NCBI GenBank assembly: GCA_017882455.1
Contig: JADGPL010000018.1
Location: forward strand, 1 to 60,332
From: Solirubrobacteraceae bacterium
GTDB lineage: Bacteria > Actinomycetota > Thermoleophilia > Solirubrobacterales > Solirubrobacteraceae
Length of the DNA: 60,332 bases
Direction of reading: 5' to 3'
This document shows, piece after piece, positions 43,475-51,731 of the stretch; position 1 is the stretch's first letter, and each line of letters opens with the position of its first letter. The position numbers were made by a program, and so were the translations under genes. The notes under the pieces are model-generated. The model did no database searches. It was not told the origin of the DNA and saw nothing but the letters and a program-made list of their open reading frames with translations.

Positions 43475-43870
43475 CTATCGGCAGCCATCGCGCAATTCTG
43501 CAATCACGACGGCGCACGCCTGCGTTCCCTCGTGCGTGATGCTCAGCTGGAGCTCCTCGATGCCGGCCTGCTCGGCCAGCTCGGCGGCGGCACCTCCCAG
43601 CTCCAGCGAGACCCAGCCGCCGGCTGCGCTCAGCACCTCGATCGAAGGCCAGGGAATCGCATCCTGCGAGCTCGGCCGCAGCACCTTCATGGCGGCCTCC
43701 TTGGCGGCGAAGCGAGCCGCCAGGCGCTCGACCGCGATGCCGGTGGCGCTGCGACAGGCGTCGAGCTCGCGGTCGGTGTACACGCGGGCGAGGTACTGCT
43801 CGCCGTGGGTGTCGAGGGACTCGCTCACCGCATCCACGTCGACCAGGTCGATTCCAACGCGCAGCGGCAT
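43475..43870 (-). CDS. Holo-ACP synthase-type phosphopantetheinyl transferase
   Basis: A 131-aa AcpS-type transferase that puts phosphopantetheine from CoA on the carrier protein. The Mg-binding residues are D8 in GIDLVDVDAV and E58 in RFAAKEAAMKVL; LSITHEGTQACAVVIAE is the C-terminal motif. GGGAGG lies 9 nt before the ATG at 43868-43870; an ATG at 43879 directly abuts it and is less likely. It is the first gene of the operon and probably a dedicated enzyme for the nearby ACP, though it could also serve fatty acid synthesis. Confidence 0.88.
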   Translation of the reverse strand: MPLRVGIDLVDVDAVSESLDTHGEQYLARVYTDRELDACRSATGIAVERLAARFAAKEAAMKVLRPSSQDAIPWPSIEVLSAAGGWVSLELGGAAAELAEQAGIEELQLSITHEGTQACAVVIAELRDGCR

Positions 43871-43924
43871 TCGATCCATCCTCCCAAACCGCGCGGCGCC
43901 AGAGCCCGGGCGTAAAGTGGTGGC

Positions 43925-44475
43925 ATGACACGCGTCGCTGCCGCGGCGGGCCTGATCTCGCTCCTCGGCTGTAGCGCGTCCCTCGCGTCTGTCCCGGCAA
44001 CCGTGCCGACCGGGCCGGCGCCGCACCCAGCTCGCCAGCTCCTGGTGGTGAGCGCTCACGCGTACGGCGACACGCACGCGACGCTCACCGCTTATGAGAC
44101 GAGCGGTGGACGTCGTCGCATCGCCTTCGGGCCGTGGGCAGCGCGGATCGGTTACAACGGCTTCGCGCCGCCGGGGCGCAAGCGCGAGGGCGATGGCCGA
44201 ACACCGAGCGGCACCTACGCCTTCCACTTCATCTTCGGGATCGCGGGCAACCCCGGTGTGCGCTATCCGTACCGCAGGGTGCACGCCTACGACGTGTGGG
44301 ACGACGATCCGTCGAGCCCGCTGTACAACAGATGGGTCGACGAGCGCACCCGCGATCCTGGCTGCTCGAGGTGTTGCGGTGGCTGGACCCGGCTCGCTCG
44401 CCGCGGATCGAGATGGGGGTCGGCGCGGGCGCGCCCAGACCCAAGGCAAATGCAGGAGATCTTATAAGTTTGTAA
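43925..44475 (+). pseudogene. L,D-transpeptidase remnant with internal deletion
   Basis: The frame from 43925 has a signal peptide (MTRVAAAAGLISLLGCS...) and the N-terminal part of an exported L,D-transpeptidase (YkuD fold): RIGYNGFAPPGRKREGDGRTPSGTY and HAYDVWDDDPSSPLYNRWVD. It should continue to the catalytic HGx-TxGC motif but instead shifts to nonsense. A different frame then gives a proper C-terminal tail (WLLEVLRWLDPARSPRIEMGVG) ending at 44475. The catalytic core is thus absent, best explained by an internal deletion near 44345-44360 that also changed frame. An inactive gene is likely. Confidence 0.75.
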
Positions 44476-44479
44476 ACTT
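44463..44479 (+). promoter_or_regulatory. ArsR promoter/operator
   Basis: A -10-like TATAAG (44463-44468) overlaps the inverted repeat AAGTTT-GT-AAACTT (44466-44479), 8 bp before the ArsR start. AT-rich imperfect dyads of this kind are typical ArsR operators, implying autorepression of the arsR-hydrogenase transcript. Confidence 0.6.
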
Positions 44480-44486
44480 TAGATCT

Positions 44487-44855
44487 ATGTGGTCTTCACG
44501 CGCCGGTCAGCCTCCGATCTACGCCCTGAAGGCCGACTTCTTCCGGGTGCTCGGTCATCCGGCGAGGGTCCAACTGCTTCAGCTCCTGCGTGAGGGCGAG
44601 CGGTCGGTTGGGAGCTTGCGGGATGCGCTCGAGCTTGATTCGAGCAGCACCTCCCAGCATCTGGCGGCGTTGCGGGCGCAGGGTCTGGTCGTGAGCCGCA
44701 AGGAGGGCACGAGCGTCTACTACCGGATCAAGGATCGGCGCACCCTGGAGTTGCTCGAGCTCGCGAAGGAGATCATCGCGGGAGCACTGGAAAACAACCG
44801 AGCGCTGCTCGACGACCTCGCTGTGGAGGACTTCGGGCCTCGGGTTCGCGGATAG
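44487..44855 (+). CDS. ArsR-family winged-helix regulator
   Basis: A 122-aa repressor. The helix-turn-helix is LDSSSTSQHLAALRAQGLV with the wing SRKEGTSVYYRIKD. It has no cysteine at all, so thiol-based metal(loid) or persulfide sensing as in ArsR/BigR is excluded; His/Asp metal binding or another signal remains possible. No Shine-Dalgarno precedes the ATG, and the leader would be only ~12 nt. The hydrogenase operon begins 2 bp after its stop, so it is almost certainly the operon's regulator. Confidence 0.88.
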   Translation: MWSSRAGQPPIYALKADFFRVLGHPARVQLLQLLREGERSVGSLRDALELDSSSTSQHLAALRAQGLVVSRKEGTSVYYRIKDRRTLELLELAKEIIAGALENNRALLDDLAVEDFGPRVRG

Positions 44856-44857
44856 CC

Positions 44858-46816
44858 GTGGGCACGCTCGATGCCGTTGCGCTCGCTGGAGCCGCGACGG
44901 TCGCTCTCGGAGGACTGCTCGCAGCGATCGGTGGCGGTTTGCGCGCCGGCCTCGCGGTGCAGGCGGCGGGCATGGCGCTGCTCGGCGCTGGCGGCCTGGC
45001 GGTTCTGACAGGCGGCGATGCTCTCGGGGCAGCCTTCAGGAGCACGATCGGGCCGGCCCTCGGCCTCGATCCGCTCAGCGGCTTCTTCCTCGCGGTGCTC
45101 GCTCTGACGGCTGTGCCGACGCTGGTGTTCGCGCGGGACTACCTGCCCACGAGCCCGGGTGCGCGGGCCGTCGGCGCGTTGACGGCCGCATTCCTCCTGG
45201 CGCTGGTCGGCGTCCTGGCCGCCCGCGACGTGACCAGCTTTCTCGCCTTCTGGGAGCTGATGACGCTCCTGCCGGCAGCAGCGATCCTCGTCGCCAGGCG
45301 CGACCAGGCCGTTCGCTCGGCGGTCTACGCGTATCTGGCGATCACGCATCTCGGTGGCGCGGGAGTGTGGATCGCGTTGCTAGCGCTCGCGCATCATGGC
45401 GCGCTCGGCGACCCGTCCGCGCTCGCGGCAGCCGGGACCGGCGCCCAGACAGTGGTGGCACTGGCAGCGCTGATCGGCTTTGGCACCAAGGCGGGGTTCA
45501 TCCCACTGCACGCCTGGTTGCCACGCGCACACCCGGTCGCACCGGCCCATCTATCGGCGCTGATGTCGGGAATGATGATCAAGGTCGCCCTGTACGGACT
45601 GATCCGGGTCGAGTTTCAGTGGATCGGCGCGACACCGCGATGGCTGGGGCTCGCGCTGCTCGCGATCGGTCTGCTGTCCTCGCTGGGCGGCGTGCTGTGG
45701 GCGCTGGTGCAACACGAGCTCAAGCGTCTGCTCGCGTATCACTCGATCGAGAACGTCGGCATCATCGCGCTCGGGCTCGGCGCATCGTTGCTGTTCGCGG
45801 ATGCCGGACAGAGGACGTGGGCCGCGATCGCGTTTGCGGCCGCACTGCTGCACGTCGCCAACCACGCGATCTTCAAGGCGCTCCTGTTCCTCGGCGCCGG
45901 GACCCTGGAGCGAGCGGTTGGCGGCCTGGACCTGGACCACCTCGGCGGACTGTTGCGGCGGATGCCATGGGCGGGCGGTGCGTTTCTGGTCGGGTCGATG
46001 GCGATCGCAGGGCTGCCGCCACTGAACGGGTTCGCGTCGGAGTGGCTGGTGCTGCAGTCGCTTCTGCACGTCGCCCTCCACCGTCCCCTGGGTGTAGCGC
46101 TCGCGGGCGCGGTGGCACTTGCCGGCCTCGCGATGACCGCGGCCCTCGCGCTGCTGTGCTTTGCGAAGGTCGTCGGCCTCGTTCTGCTCGGTCCGCCGCG
46201 GCGAGCCGAGTGCGCGCAGGCGGTCGACCCGCCCATGGGCATGCGAGCCGGAATGGTCGCGCTGGCGGCGATGTGCATCGCACTCGGCCTCGTGCCGGGC
46301 TTGGTGGTGCCGACGCTCACCGGCCTTGCGCCCGGCGTGCACGGCACTGTGTTGGCCAGACATGCAGGCCTCGTGCTGCCCGGGACGGGCTCGTTCCCGT
46401 CGCTCGCTCTCGGGCTGGCGCTGGCCGTCCTCACGACCGCCCTGATCGGCGTCCGTGGCAAGCGCCGCGCCGCGACGAGCCCAACCTGGGTTTGTGGGCA
46501 GCCGGTCGCGAGAGCCCTCGGCTGGACTTCGGCCGGGTTCACCAAGCCGCTGAGGCTCGTGCTCGAGGCGCTCCTGCGCCCGCACCGCGCGATCGAGGTC
46601 GAGCGGGACGGCGGGATGGTGCAGAGCATCACCTACACGGGCCATGTCCCCTCGCTGCTTGACGCGGCTCTCTACGAGCCCGCCGTCCGCGCCGGCCTGC
46701 GTGCGGCCGCCGTCGCGCGGCGCCTGCAGTCTGGAAACGTGCGCACGTACGCCGCGTACCTGCTCGGGCTGGTCATCGGGTTGCTCGTGCTTGCGCACAC
46801 GGGGGCACTCGGATGA
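44858..46816 (+). CDS. Group 4 hydrogenase membrane subunit, HyfB/HycC-like
   Basis: A 652-aa antiporter-like subunit related to NuoL/MrpA, with ~14-16 helices. It carries proton-pumping residues: the Glu in AFWELMTLLP, the Lys in GTKAGFIPLHAWLPRAHPVAP, SALMSGMMIKVALYGLIRV, and SIENVGIIALGLG (typical of HyfB/HycC). The start is GTG 44858, 2 bp after the ArsR stop. It is the first structural gene of the six-gene operon, each overlapping the next by 1-8 bp. Confidence 0.9.
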   Translation: MGTLDAVALAGAATVALGGLLAAIGGGLRAGLAVQAAGMALLGAGGLAVLTGGDALGAAFRSTIGPALGLDPLSGFFLAVLALTAVPTLVFARDYLPTSPGARAVGALTAAFLLALVGVLAARDVTSFLAFWELMTLLPAAAILVARRDQAVRSAVYAYLAITHLGGAGVWIALLALAHHGALGDPSALAAAGTGAQTVVALAALIGFGTKAGFIPLHAWLPRAHPVAPAHLSALMSGMMIKVALYGLIRVEFQWIGATPRWLGLALLAIGLLSSLGGVLWALVQHELKRLLAYHSIENVGIIALGLGASLLFADAGQRTWAAIAFAAALLHVANHAIFKALLFLGAGTLERAVGGLDLDHLGGLLRRMPWAGGAFLVGSMAIAGLPPLNGFASEWLVLQSLLHVALHRPLGVALAGAVALAGLAMTAALALLCFAKVVGLVLLGPPRRAECAQAVDPPMGMRAGMVALAAMCIALGLVPGLVVPTLTGLAPGVHGTVLARHAGLVLPGTGSFPSLALGLALAVLTTALIGVRGKRRAATSPTWVCGQPVARALGWTSAGFTKPLRLVLEALLRPHRAIEVERDGGMVQSITYTGHVPSLLDAALYEPAVRAGLRAAAVARRLQSGNVRTYAAYLLGLVIGLLVLAHTGALG

Positions 46817-47730
46817 ACACGCTCGCCGCGCTCGTGCAGATCGCCGGTGTCGCGCTCGCGCCGCTGCTGCCCGGCTCGATCCAGGCGCTCAAGGCACGGC
46901 TGCAGGGCCGCCGAGGCCCGTCGGCGGTGCAGCCCTACAGGACATTGCGACGTCTGTGGCACAAGAGCGCCGTTGACCCTGAGGGAACGAGTGTGATCTA
47001 TTGGATCGCGCCGCCGCTCGTCGCCGCCTGCATGCTCGCGACTCTGGCCATCGTTCCGGTGGGCGGGCACGCGGGTCCCTTCGGACTCGGCCACGACGCC
47101 CTCGTGCTCGTCGGCCTGCTCGCCCTCGCCCGGTTCGCGTTGGCCGCCGCGGCGTGGGACACGGGCAACGGCTTTTCGCTGATGGCGGCTGCGCGCGAGC
47201 TGATGATCTCGGTCTTCGGAGAGGCGCTGCTCGTGCTGGCGCTGCTCCTCGCCGCGCTCCCCGCCCACAGCACGGACCTGCGCGCGATGAGTGTGGCAGC
47301 GGCCAGCGGACACATCTGGAGCGCGCCCGCCCACTGGTGCGGCGCCCTGGCGTTCATGCTCGTGATCCTCCTCGAGACCGGCCGCCAGCCGATCGACAAC
47401 CCGGACACGCATCTCGAGCTGACCATGATCCACGAGGGGCCCCTGCTTGAGTACGGCGGCCGCGACCTCGCGTTTCTGCAGTGGGCGGCGGGCGCACGCC
47501 ACTGGGTCATGCTCATCCTGGGCGCCGAGCTGTTCCTGCCGCATTGGGGCGGATTCGCGGCGAGCCTGGGCCTGCTCCTCGCGGGCGTGACGTTCCTCTG
47601 CGGCTCGCTGGCGCTGATCGAGACGACGCAGGCGAAGCTGCGAATCCTGCGCGTCCCGGCGCTCCTGGGAGTCGGATGCGCGATCGCGCTCGCGGGCGCA
47701 GGCATGTGGGTCGGGGGGGTGGGCACGTGA
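46813..47730 (+). CDS. Group 4 hydrogenase membrane subunit, HyfC/HycD-like (NuoH homologue)
   Basis: A 305-aa subunit with about eight helices that links the hydrogenase module to the ion-pumping arm. The cytoplasmic loops are conserved: LKARLQGRRGPSAVQPYRTLRRL and ETGRQPIDNPDTHLELTMIHE followed by GPLLEYGGRDLAFLQW, both diagnostic of HyfC/HycD rather than NuoH of complex I. The ATG overlaps the HyfB-like stop by 4 bp. Confidence 0.92.
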   Translation: MNTLAALVQIAGVALAPLLPGSIQALKARLQGRRGPSAVQPYRTLRRLWHKSAVDPEGTSVIYWIAPPLVAACMLATLAIVPVGGHAGPFGLGHDALVLVGLLALARFALAAAAWDTGNGFSLMAAARELMISVFGEALLVLALLLAALPAHSTDLRAMSVAAASGHIWSAPAHWCGALAFMLVILLETGRQPIDNPDTHLELTMIHEGPLLEYGGRDLAFLQWAAGARHWVMLILGAELFLPHWGGFAASLGLLLAGVTFLCGSLALIETTQAKLRILRVPALLGVGCAIALAGAGMWVGGVGT

Positions 47731-48344
47731 ACGGCGCGCTCGTCGACGCGATGCTCGTGCTCGGGCTGGCCGTGATCGTCGTGCGCCGCCGATCTGTTGC
47801 GATCGGGCTGCTGGCCGCGCAGTCGCTAGCGCTCGGCGTCGGCGCGCTCAGCCTCACCGGCGGCCGCTCGAGCGACTCCCTCGTCGCGAGCTTCGTGCTC
47901 TTGAGCAAGGCGATCGTGCTCCCGCTGCTTCTATATGCGCTCATCCGCAGAACGCGCGAGCCGGGCCTGGTGGTGGCTGCCGCGAGCGGGCTCGTGCGTC
48001 TGGCATGCGCCGGCGCGGTGGTTCTGTGCGCCGTCGTCCTGGTGCCGTCAATCGGACTTGGCGATGCGCACACCGAACACGCCGCGGTCGCGCTCGTCCT
48101 GCTCGGCATCACGATCGTCGTCGCGCGACGTCCGATCCTGTTCCAGCTGCTCGGGCTGATCGTGGCCGAGAACGGCCTGTCGCTGCTTGCGGTCTCGGTG
48201 CCGGGAGGGCTGTCCTACGTGATCGAGCTCGGCGCGCTGTTCGACCTCGCGCTGATCGTGACCGTCGCTGCGGCGTTCGCACACCGGATCCACACCGAGC
48301 TGGGAACCGGAGACACCGAGCTGCTTCGAGGCCTGCGTGACTGA
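47727..48344 (+). CDS. Group 4 hydrogenase membrane subunit, HyfE-like
   Basis: A 205-aa protein with about six helices; its C-terminal half is NuoK-like, with a Glu in LGLIVAENGLSLLAVS. The GTG at 47727 overlaps the preceding stop (GTGA). HyfE-type subunits are found in Hyf/four-subunit ion-pumping group 4 hydrogenases but not in Hyc, so the operon is Hyf-like. Confidence 0.87.
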   Translation: MNGALVDAMLVLGLAVIVVRRRSVAIGLLAAQSLALGVGALSLTGGRSSDSLVASFVLLSKAIVLPLLLYALIRRTREPGLVVAAASGLVRLACAGAVVLCAVVLVPSIGLGDAHTEHAAVALVLLGITIVVARRPILFQLLGLIVAENGLSLLAVSVPGGLSYVIELGALFDLALIVTVAAAFAHRIHTELGTGDTELLRGLRD

Positions 48345-49827
48345 CCTCGTGCCGATCCTCGTCGTCGTCGTGCCGGCGCTGGCGCTCGTGGGGATGCTGC
48401 TCGCGCTACTGGCGCGCACTCCGCGCCAGGCCCACCTTCTCGCGCTCGCCACCGCGGTGCCGACCGCCGCCGGAGCGCTGGCCCTCGCCGCCACAGCGCT
48501 CGCGCGCGGTGGGCTGCCAGCCCTGCGCGGCCAGTGGTACTTCCTCGATGGCGCCAGCGGACTGATGCTCGCCGTGATCGCGATCGTGGGCATCTGCAGC
48601 ATCGCCGTCTCGCCCGCCTACCTGCGAACGAGTGGCCGCAGATGGTCGACTGCCGCACGATCGCAGAGCCTCTACTACGCCGCCCTGTTCCTCTTCTGGG
48701 CGGCCCTGCTCGCCGTGCCGATCGTCGGCAACCTCGCGGCGGCGTGGTTGATCATCGAGGCCACGACCGCCGCTTCTGCACTGCTCGTGGCCTTCAGCGG
48801 CCGGCGCGACGCGCTGGAGGCCGGCTGGAAGTACCTCGTGCTGACCACACTCGGGCTCTCGGTAGCGCTGCTCGGGATCATCGTCCTCGCCATCAGCCAG
48901 GCGAACCTCGGACACCACGGTCTCCACGCGCTCGACTGGCACTCGCTACGGGCGGCCGCCCACGGGCTACCCAGGGACTCGACGCTGATCGCGTTCGTGC
49001 TCCTGCTCGCCGGGCTGGCGACCAAGATCGGTTGGGCACCGGTTCACAACTGGCTGCCGGACGCACACAGTGAGGCGCCGGCTCCGATCAGCGCTCTGCT
49101 CTCCGCCGCGCTGCTGCCAAGCGTGCTCCTGGTGGCCTGGCGGGTGAAGTCGATCCTCGAGCCATCCGTGGGCAGCGCCACCACGCGTGGCGTGTTCATC
49201 GCGTTCGGCCTGACCTCGATCCTCGTCGCCGTGCCGTTCCTCTGGCGATCGCTGCCATGGAAGCGACTGCTCGCCTACTCGAGCCTCGAGCACATGGGCG
49301 TGATCGGCCTTGGAATCGGGTTCGGCACACCATTGGCGATCGCCGGCGTCGTGCTCCACGTCGCCGGCCATGCGCTCGCCAAGGCGCTCGGCTTCTACGC
49401 CGCCCTGCCGCTGCTGCGGATCGACCCCGACGCAGCCAAACGCGCACCTGAGGGCGTTGTCGGCGACAGTCCCTCCACGGCCGCCGCGATGGGCGTCAGC
49501 CTCCTGACGCTCTCCGGCCTGCCGCCCTCGCCCCTGTTCCTGTCCGAGCTGCTGATCCTGCTCGGCGGCATCGCCGCCGGCGACGCGCTCGTCAGCGCGA
49601 TCGCGCTCATCGCTCTGGCGCTCGGGTTCCTCGGGCTGCTCCACGCGCTGATCGAGGGCGTGGTCGGAGAACACGCTCGACACCACCGGCGGGCGCGGTC
49701 GCGCGCCGAGCGACCGATCATCGCGCTCACCGCGGTGCTCGGCAGCGGGCTGCTGGCTCTCACCGCGGCGGGCCTGCTGCTTCCCGGCTCGGGCTTCGTG
49801 GACACGCTCGCGAAGGGAGCGCTGTGA
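48337..49827 (+). CDS. Group 4 hydrogenase membrane subunit, HyfF-like (NuoN/M homologue)
   Basis: A 496-aa antiporter-like subunit with ~14 helices. Landmark stretches are LAAAWLIIEATTAASALLVAFSG, ATKIGWAPVHNWLPDAHSEAPAPISALLSAALL and AYSSLEHMGVIGLGIGFG, which carry the conserved Glu, Lys and Glu/His of the proton channel. The GTG start overlaps the HyfE stop by 8 bp. With the HyfB-like protein this gives two candidate pumping subunits. Confidence 0.9.
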   Translation: MTDLVPILVVVVPALALVGMLLALLARTPRQAHLLALATAVPTAAGALALAATALARGGLPALRGQWYFLDGASGLMLAVIAIVGICSIAVSPAYLRTSGRRWSTAARSQSLYYAALFLFWAALLAVPIVGNLAAAWLIIEATTAASALLVAFSGRRDALEAGWKYLVLTTLGLSVALLGIIVLAISQANLGHHGLHALDWHSLRAAAHGLPRDSTLIAFVLLLAGLATKIGWAPVHNWLPDAHSEAPAPISALLSAALLPSVLLVAWRVKSILEPSVGSATTRGVFIAFGLTSILVAVPFLWRSLPWKRLLAYSSLEHMGVIGLGIGFGTPLAIAGVVLHVAGHALAKALGFYAALPLLRIDPDAAKRAPEGVVGDSPSTAAAMGVSLLTLSGLPPSPLFLSELLILLGGIAAGDALVSAIALIALALGFLGLLHALIEGVVGEHARHHRRARSRAERPIIALTAVLGSGLLALTAAGLLLPGSGFVDTLAKGAL

Positions 49828-51236
49828 CAGCGATCGAGCACGTGGCGCCGCGCGCGTGGCGCGAGACGGTCGCGCAAGCCCTTCTCCGCGGGGAGCGCTT
49901 TGGGGGCGCCTGGGCGAGCGGACGCGAGGGGAGCCTGGCCTGGCGCGCGCTGCTCACATCCCCCCAAGGCGAGCGCGTGATCTCATGCCAGGCGAACGAA
50001 CGGCAGGTCGAGAGCATCGTCGATCTCGTCGAGGCCGCAGGATGGGATGAGCGCGAGGCCCATGACCTCTATGACATGGCGTTCCCCGGCCATTCACCGC
50101 TGCGCGCGCTGGCGGCGCATCCGGAGGATCCCGCGCAGTGGATGACGCCAGTGACAGGCGATGGAGTGCACCAGGTGGCCGTGGGTCCGATCCACGCCGG
50201 CGTGATCGAGTCCGGCCACTTCCGCTTTCACGTCGTGGGCGAGCGCATCCTCGCGGTGGACCCGCGGCTCTTCTACAAGCACCGGGGACTCGAGCGCGCC
50301 GCCGAGGGCAGCAACAGCGAACAGGCGCTCCAATACGCCCAGCGGGCGTGCGGAGCCTGCTCTGTCTCCAACACGCTCGCCTACGCGCACGCGGTCGAGG
50401 ACGCTCTGGCGCTGAGACCGGATCGCGAGCTGCGGGTCAACCGAACGGTGCTGCTGGAGCTCGAGCGCCTGTACAACCACCTGCACGACATCGGCGCCAT
50501 CTGCGCAGGCGTCGGCTTCGCGCCCGGGTCGATGGCGTTCGCCGCGCTGAAGGATCGCGCCCAGCAGGTCAACCAGCGCGCATTCGGACATCGCTTCCTG
50601 TTCGGGAGCGTTTGCGTCGGACGCGGAGGGTTCGAGCTCGACGCCTCGAGCACGGACTCCGCACGAGGGGCGATCCGCGAGCTGCACGCGGACGCAGCGG
50701 CCGCCTGGCGCGAGCTCGAGTTCGCCGGCTCGGTGCAGGCCCGGCTCGACGGTGTCGGTGTGCTCTCGCACTCGGACGCCCAACGGCTCGGAGCCGTCGG
50801 ACCGGCGGCACGAGCTGCCGGCATCCGCGAGGACGCCCGCGGCACGAGCCCGCGCCTCGCCTACGACGGCTTCACGCCCGCGTCCCCAACCGCGGCGGCC
50901 GGCGATGTTGCAGCACGTCTGAGGATGCGCGCGATCGAGCTCGAGAGCACCTGCGAGCTGCTCGAGGATCTGCTCAGACAGCCACTCGCTCCGGGCACCA
51001 CGACCGCCGGCGGCGCAGCCGCGACAACGCTCGGCGTCGGCACCGTCGAGAGCCCGCGCGGGGCCACGACGTGCGCCGTCGAGCTCGACGGCGCCCGGGT
51101 CGCCCGCCTGCACCTGCGCACCGGCTCCTACGCCAACTGGCCGGCGCTCGCCCATGCAGCCGCCGACAACCTGCTGCCCGACTTCCCGCTGATCAACAAG
51201 AGCTTCGAGCTCTGCTACGCCTGCGTGGACCGCTGA
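49824..51236 (+). CDS. Group 4 [NiFe]-hydrogenase large subunit, HyfG-like (NuoC-NuoD fusion)
   Basis: A 470-aa subunit: NuoC-like N-terminal domain (~1-105, with DEREAHDLYDMAFPGH) and NuoD/large-subunit domain. The Ni-Fe ligands are present as RAC176GAC179 and C464YAC467 at the extreme C terminus (CYACVDR-stop). This separates it from complex I NuoD, which lacks these cysteines. VAVGPIHAGVIESGHFRF is typical of the Hyf/Hyc family. The His three residues after the first motif (CGxCxxxH) is Asn183 here. No C-terminal extension follows Arg470, so no maturation peptidase would be needed. The GTG start overlaps hyfF by 4 bp. Confidence 0.92.
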   Translation: MTAIEHVAPRAWRETVAQALLRGERFGGAWASGREGSLAWRALLTSPQGERVISCQANERQVESIVDLVEAAGWDEREAHDLYDMAFPGHSPLRALAAHPEDPAQWMTPVTGDGVHQVAVGPIHAGVIESGHFRFHVVGERILAVDPRLFYKHRGLERAAEGSNSEQALQYAQRACGACSVSNTLAYAHAVEDALALRPDRELRVNRTVLLELERLYNHLHDIGAICAGVGFAPGSMAFAALKDRAQQVNQRAFGHRFLFGSVCVGRGGFELDASSTDSARGAIRELHADAAAAWRELEFAGSVQARLDGVGVLSHSDAQRLGAVGPAARAAGIREDARGTSPRLAYDGFTPASPTAAAGDVAARLRMRAIELESTCELLEDLLRQPLAPGTTTAGGAAATTLGVGTVESPRGATTCAVELDGARVARLHLRTGSYANWPALAHAAADNLLPDFPLINKSFELCYACVDR

Positions 51237-51682
51237 TGTACGTGCTGCTGCGCCAGCTCGCCACGATCCGCCGCGAGGCCCGCCTGACCCGCGGCCAGCC
51301 GCGCTCGCTCGCGATACGCCACGTCGACGCCGGCTCGTGCAACGGCTGCGAGCACGAGCTCGGCGCCGTAGCCAACCCCTTCCACGACCTTCAGCGCCAC
51401 GGGCTCGACATCGTCGCCTCCCCTCGACACGCCGACATCCTGCTCGTCACCGGACCCGTCACCACCCGGATGCTCGGGCCACTGCTCACGGCCTACCGGG
51501 CGATGCCCGAGCCCCGCCTCGTGGCCGCACTCGGCGACTGCGCGCTTGGCTGCAACGTCCTCGGCGACCCCGCCGAGATCGTGGGCGCCCTGGAGGACGT
51601 GCTCCCGGTCAACATCCGCATCCCTGGCTGTCCGCCGACACCGGACGCGATCGCCGAACACATACTCGCCGCGCTCGGATAA
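51236..51682 (+). CDS. Group 4 [NiFe]-hydrogenase small subunit, HyfI-like (NuoB homologue)
   Basis: A 148-aa subunit that binds the proximal [4Fe-4S] cluster next to the Ni-Fe site. Ligands are C35 and C38 (GSCNGCE), C102 (LGDCALG) and C132 (IPGCPPTP). The ATG overlaps the large-subunit stop by 1 bp. It is the last gene; the next gene is on the other strand. No HyfH/HycF-like 8Fe-ferredoxin subunit follows, which is the usual next step toward the electron donor. Confidence 0.92.
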   Translation: MYVLLRQLATIRREARLTRGQPRSLAIRHVDAGSCNGCEHELGAVANPFHDLQRHGLDIVASPRHADILLVTGPVTTRMLGPLLTAYRAMPEPRLVAALGDCALGCNVLGDPAEIVGALEDVLPVNIRIPGCPPTPDAIAEHILAALG

Positions 51683-51731
51683 GAGCGCCCGGCCACCCGT
51701 GTCGAGGCGCGATCAGTGCCGCTCGTGGCGC

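Noticed and set aside
44858-51682. Complex I (nuo) fragment
   Set aside because: The large subunit has both CxxC Ni-site motifs and the membrane subunits match Hyf/Hyc stretches, so it is a group 4 hydrogenase.
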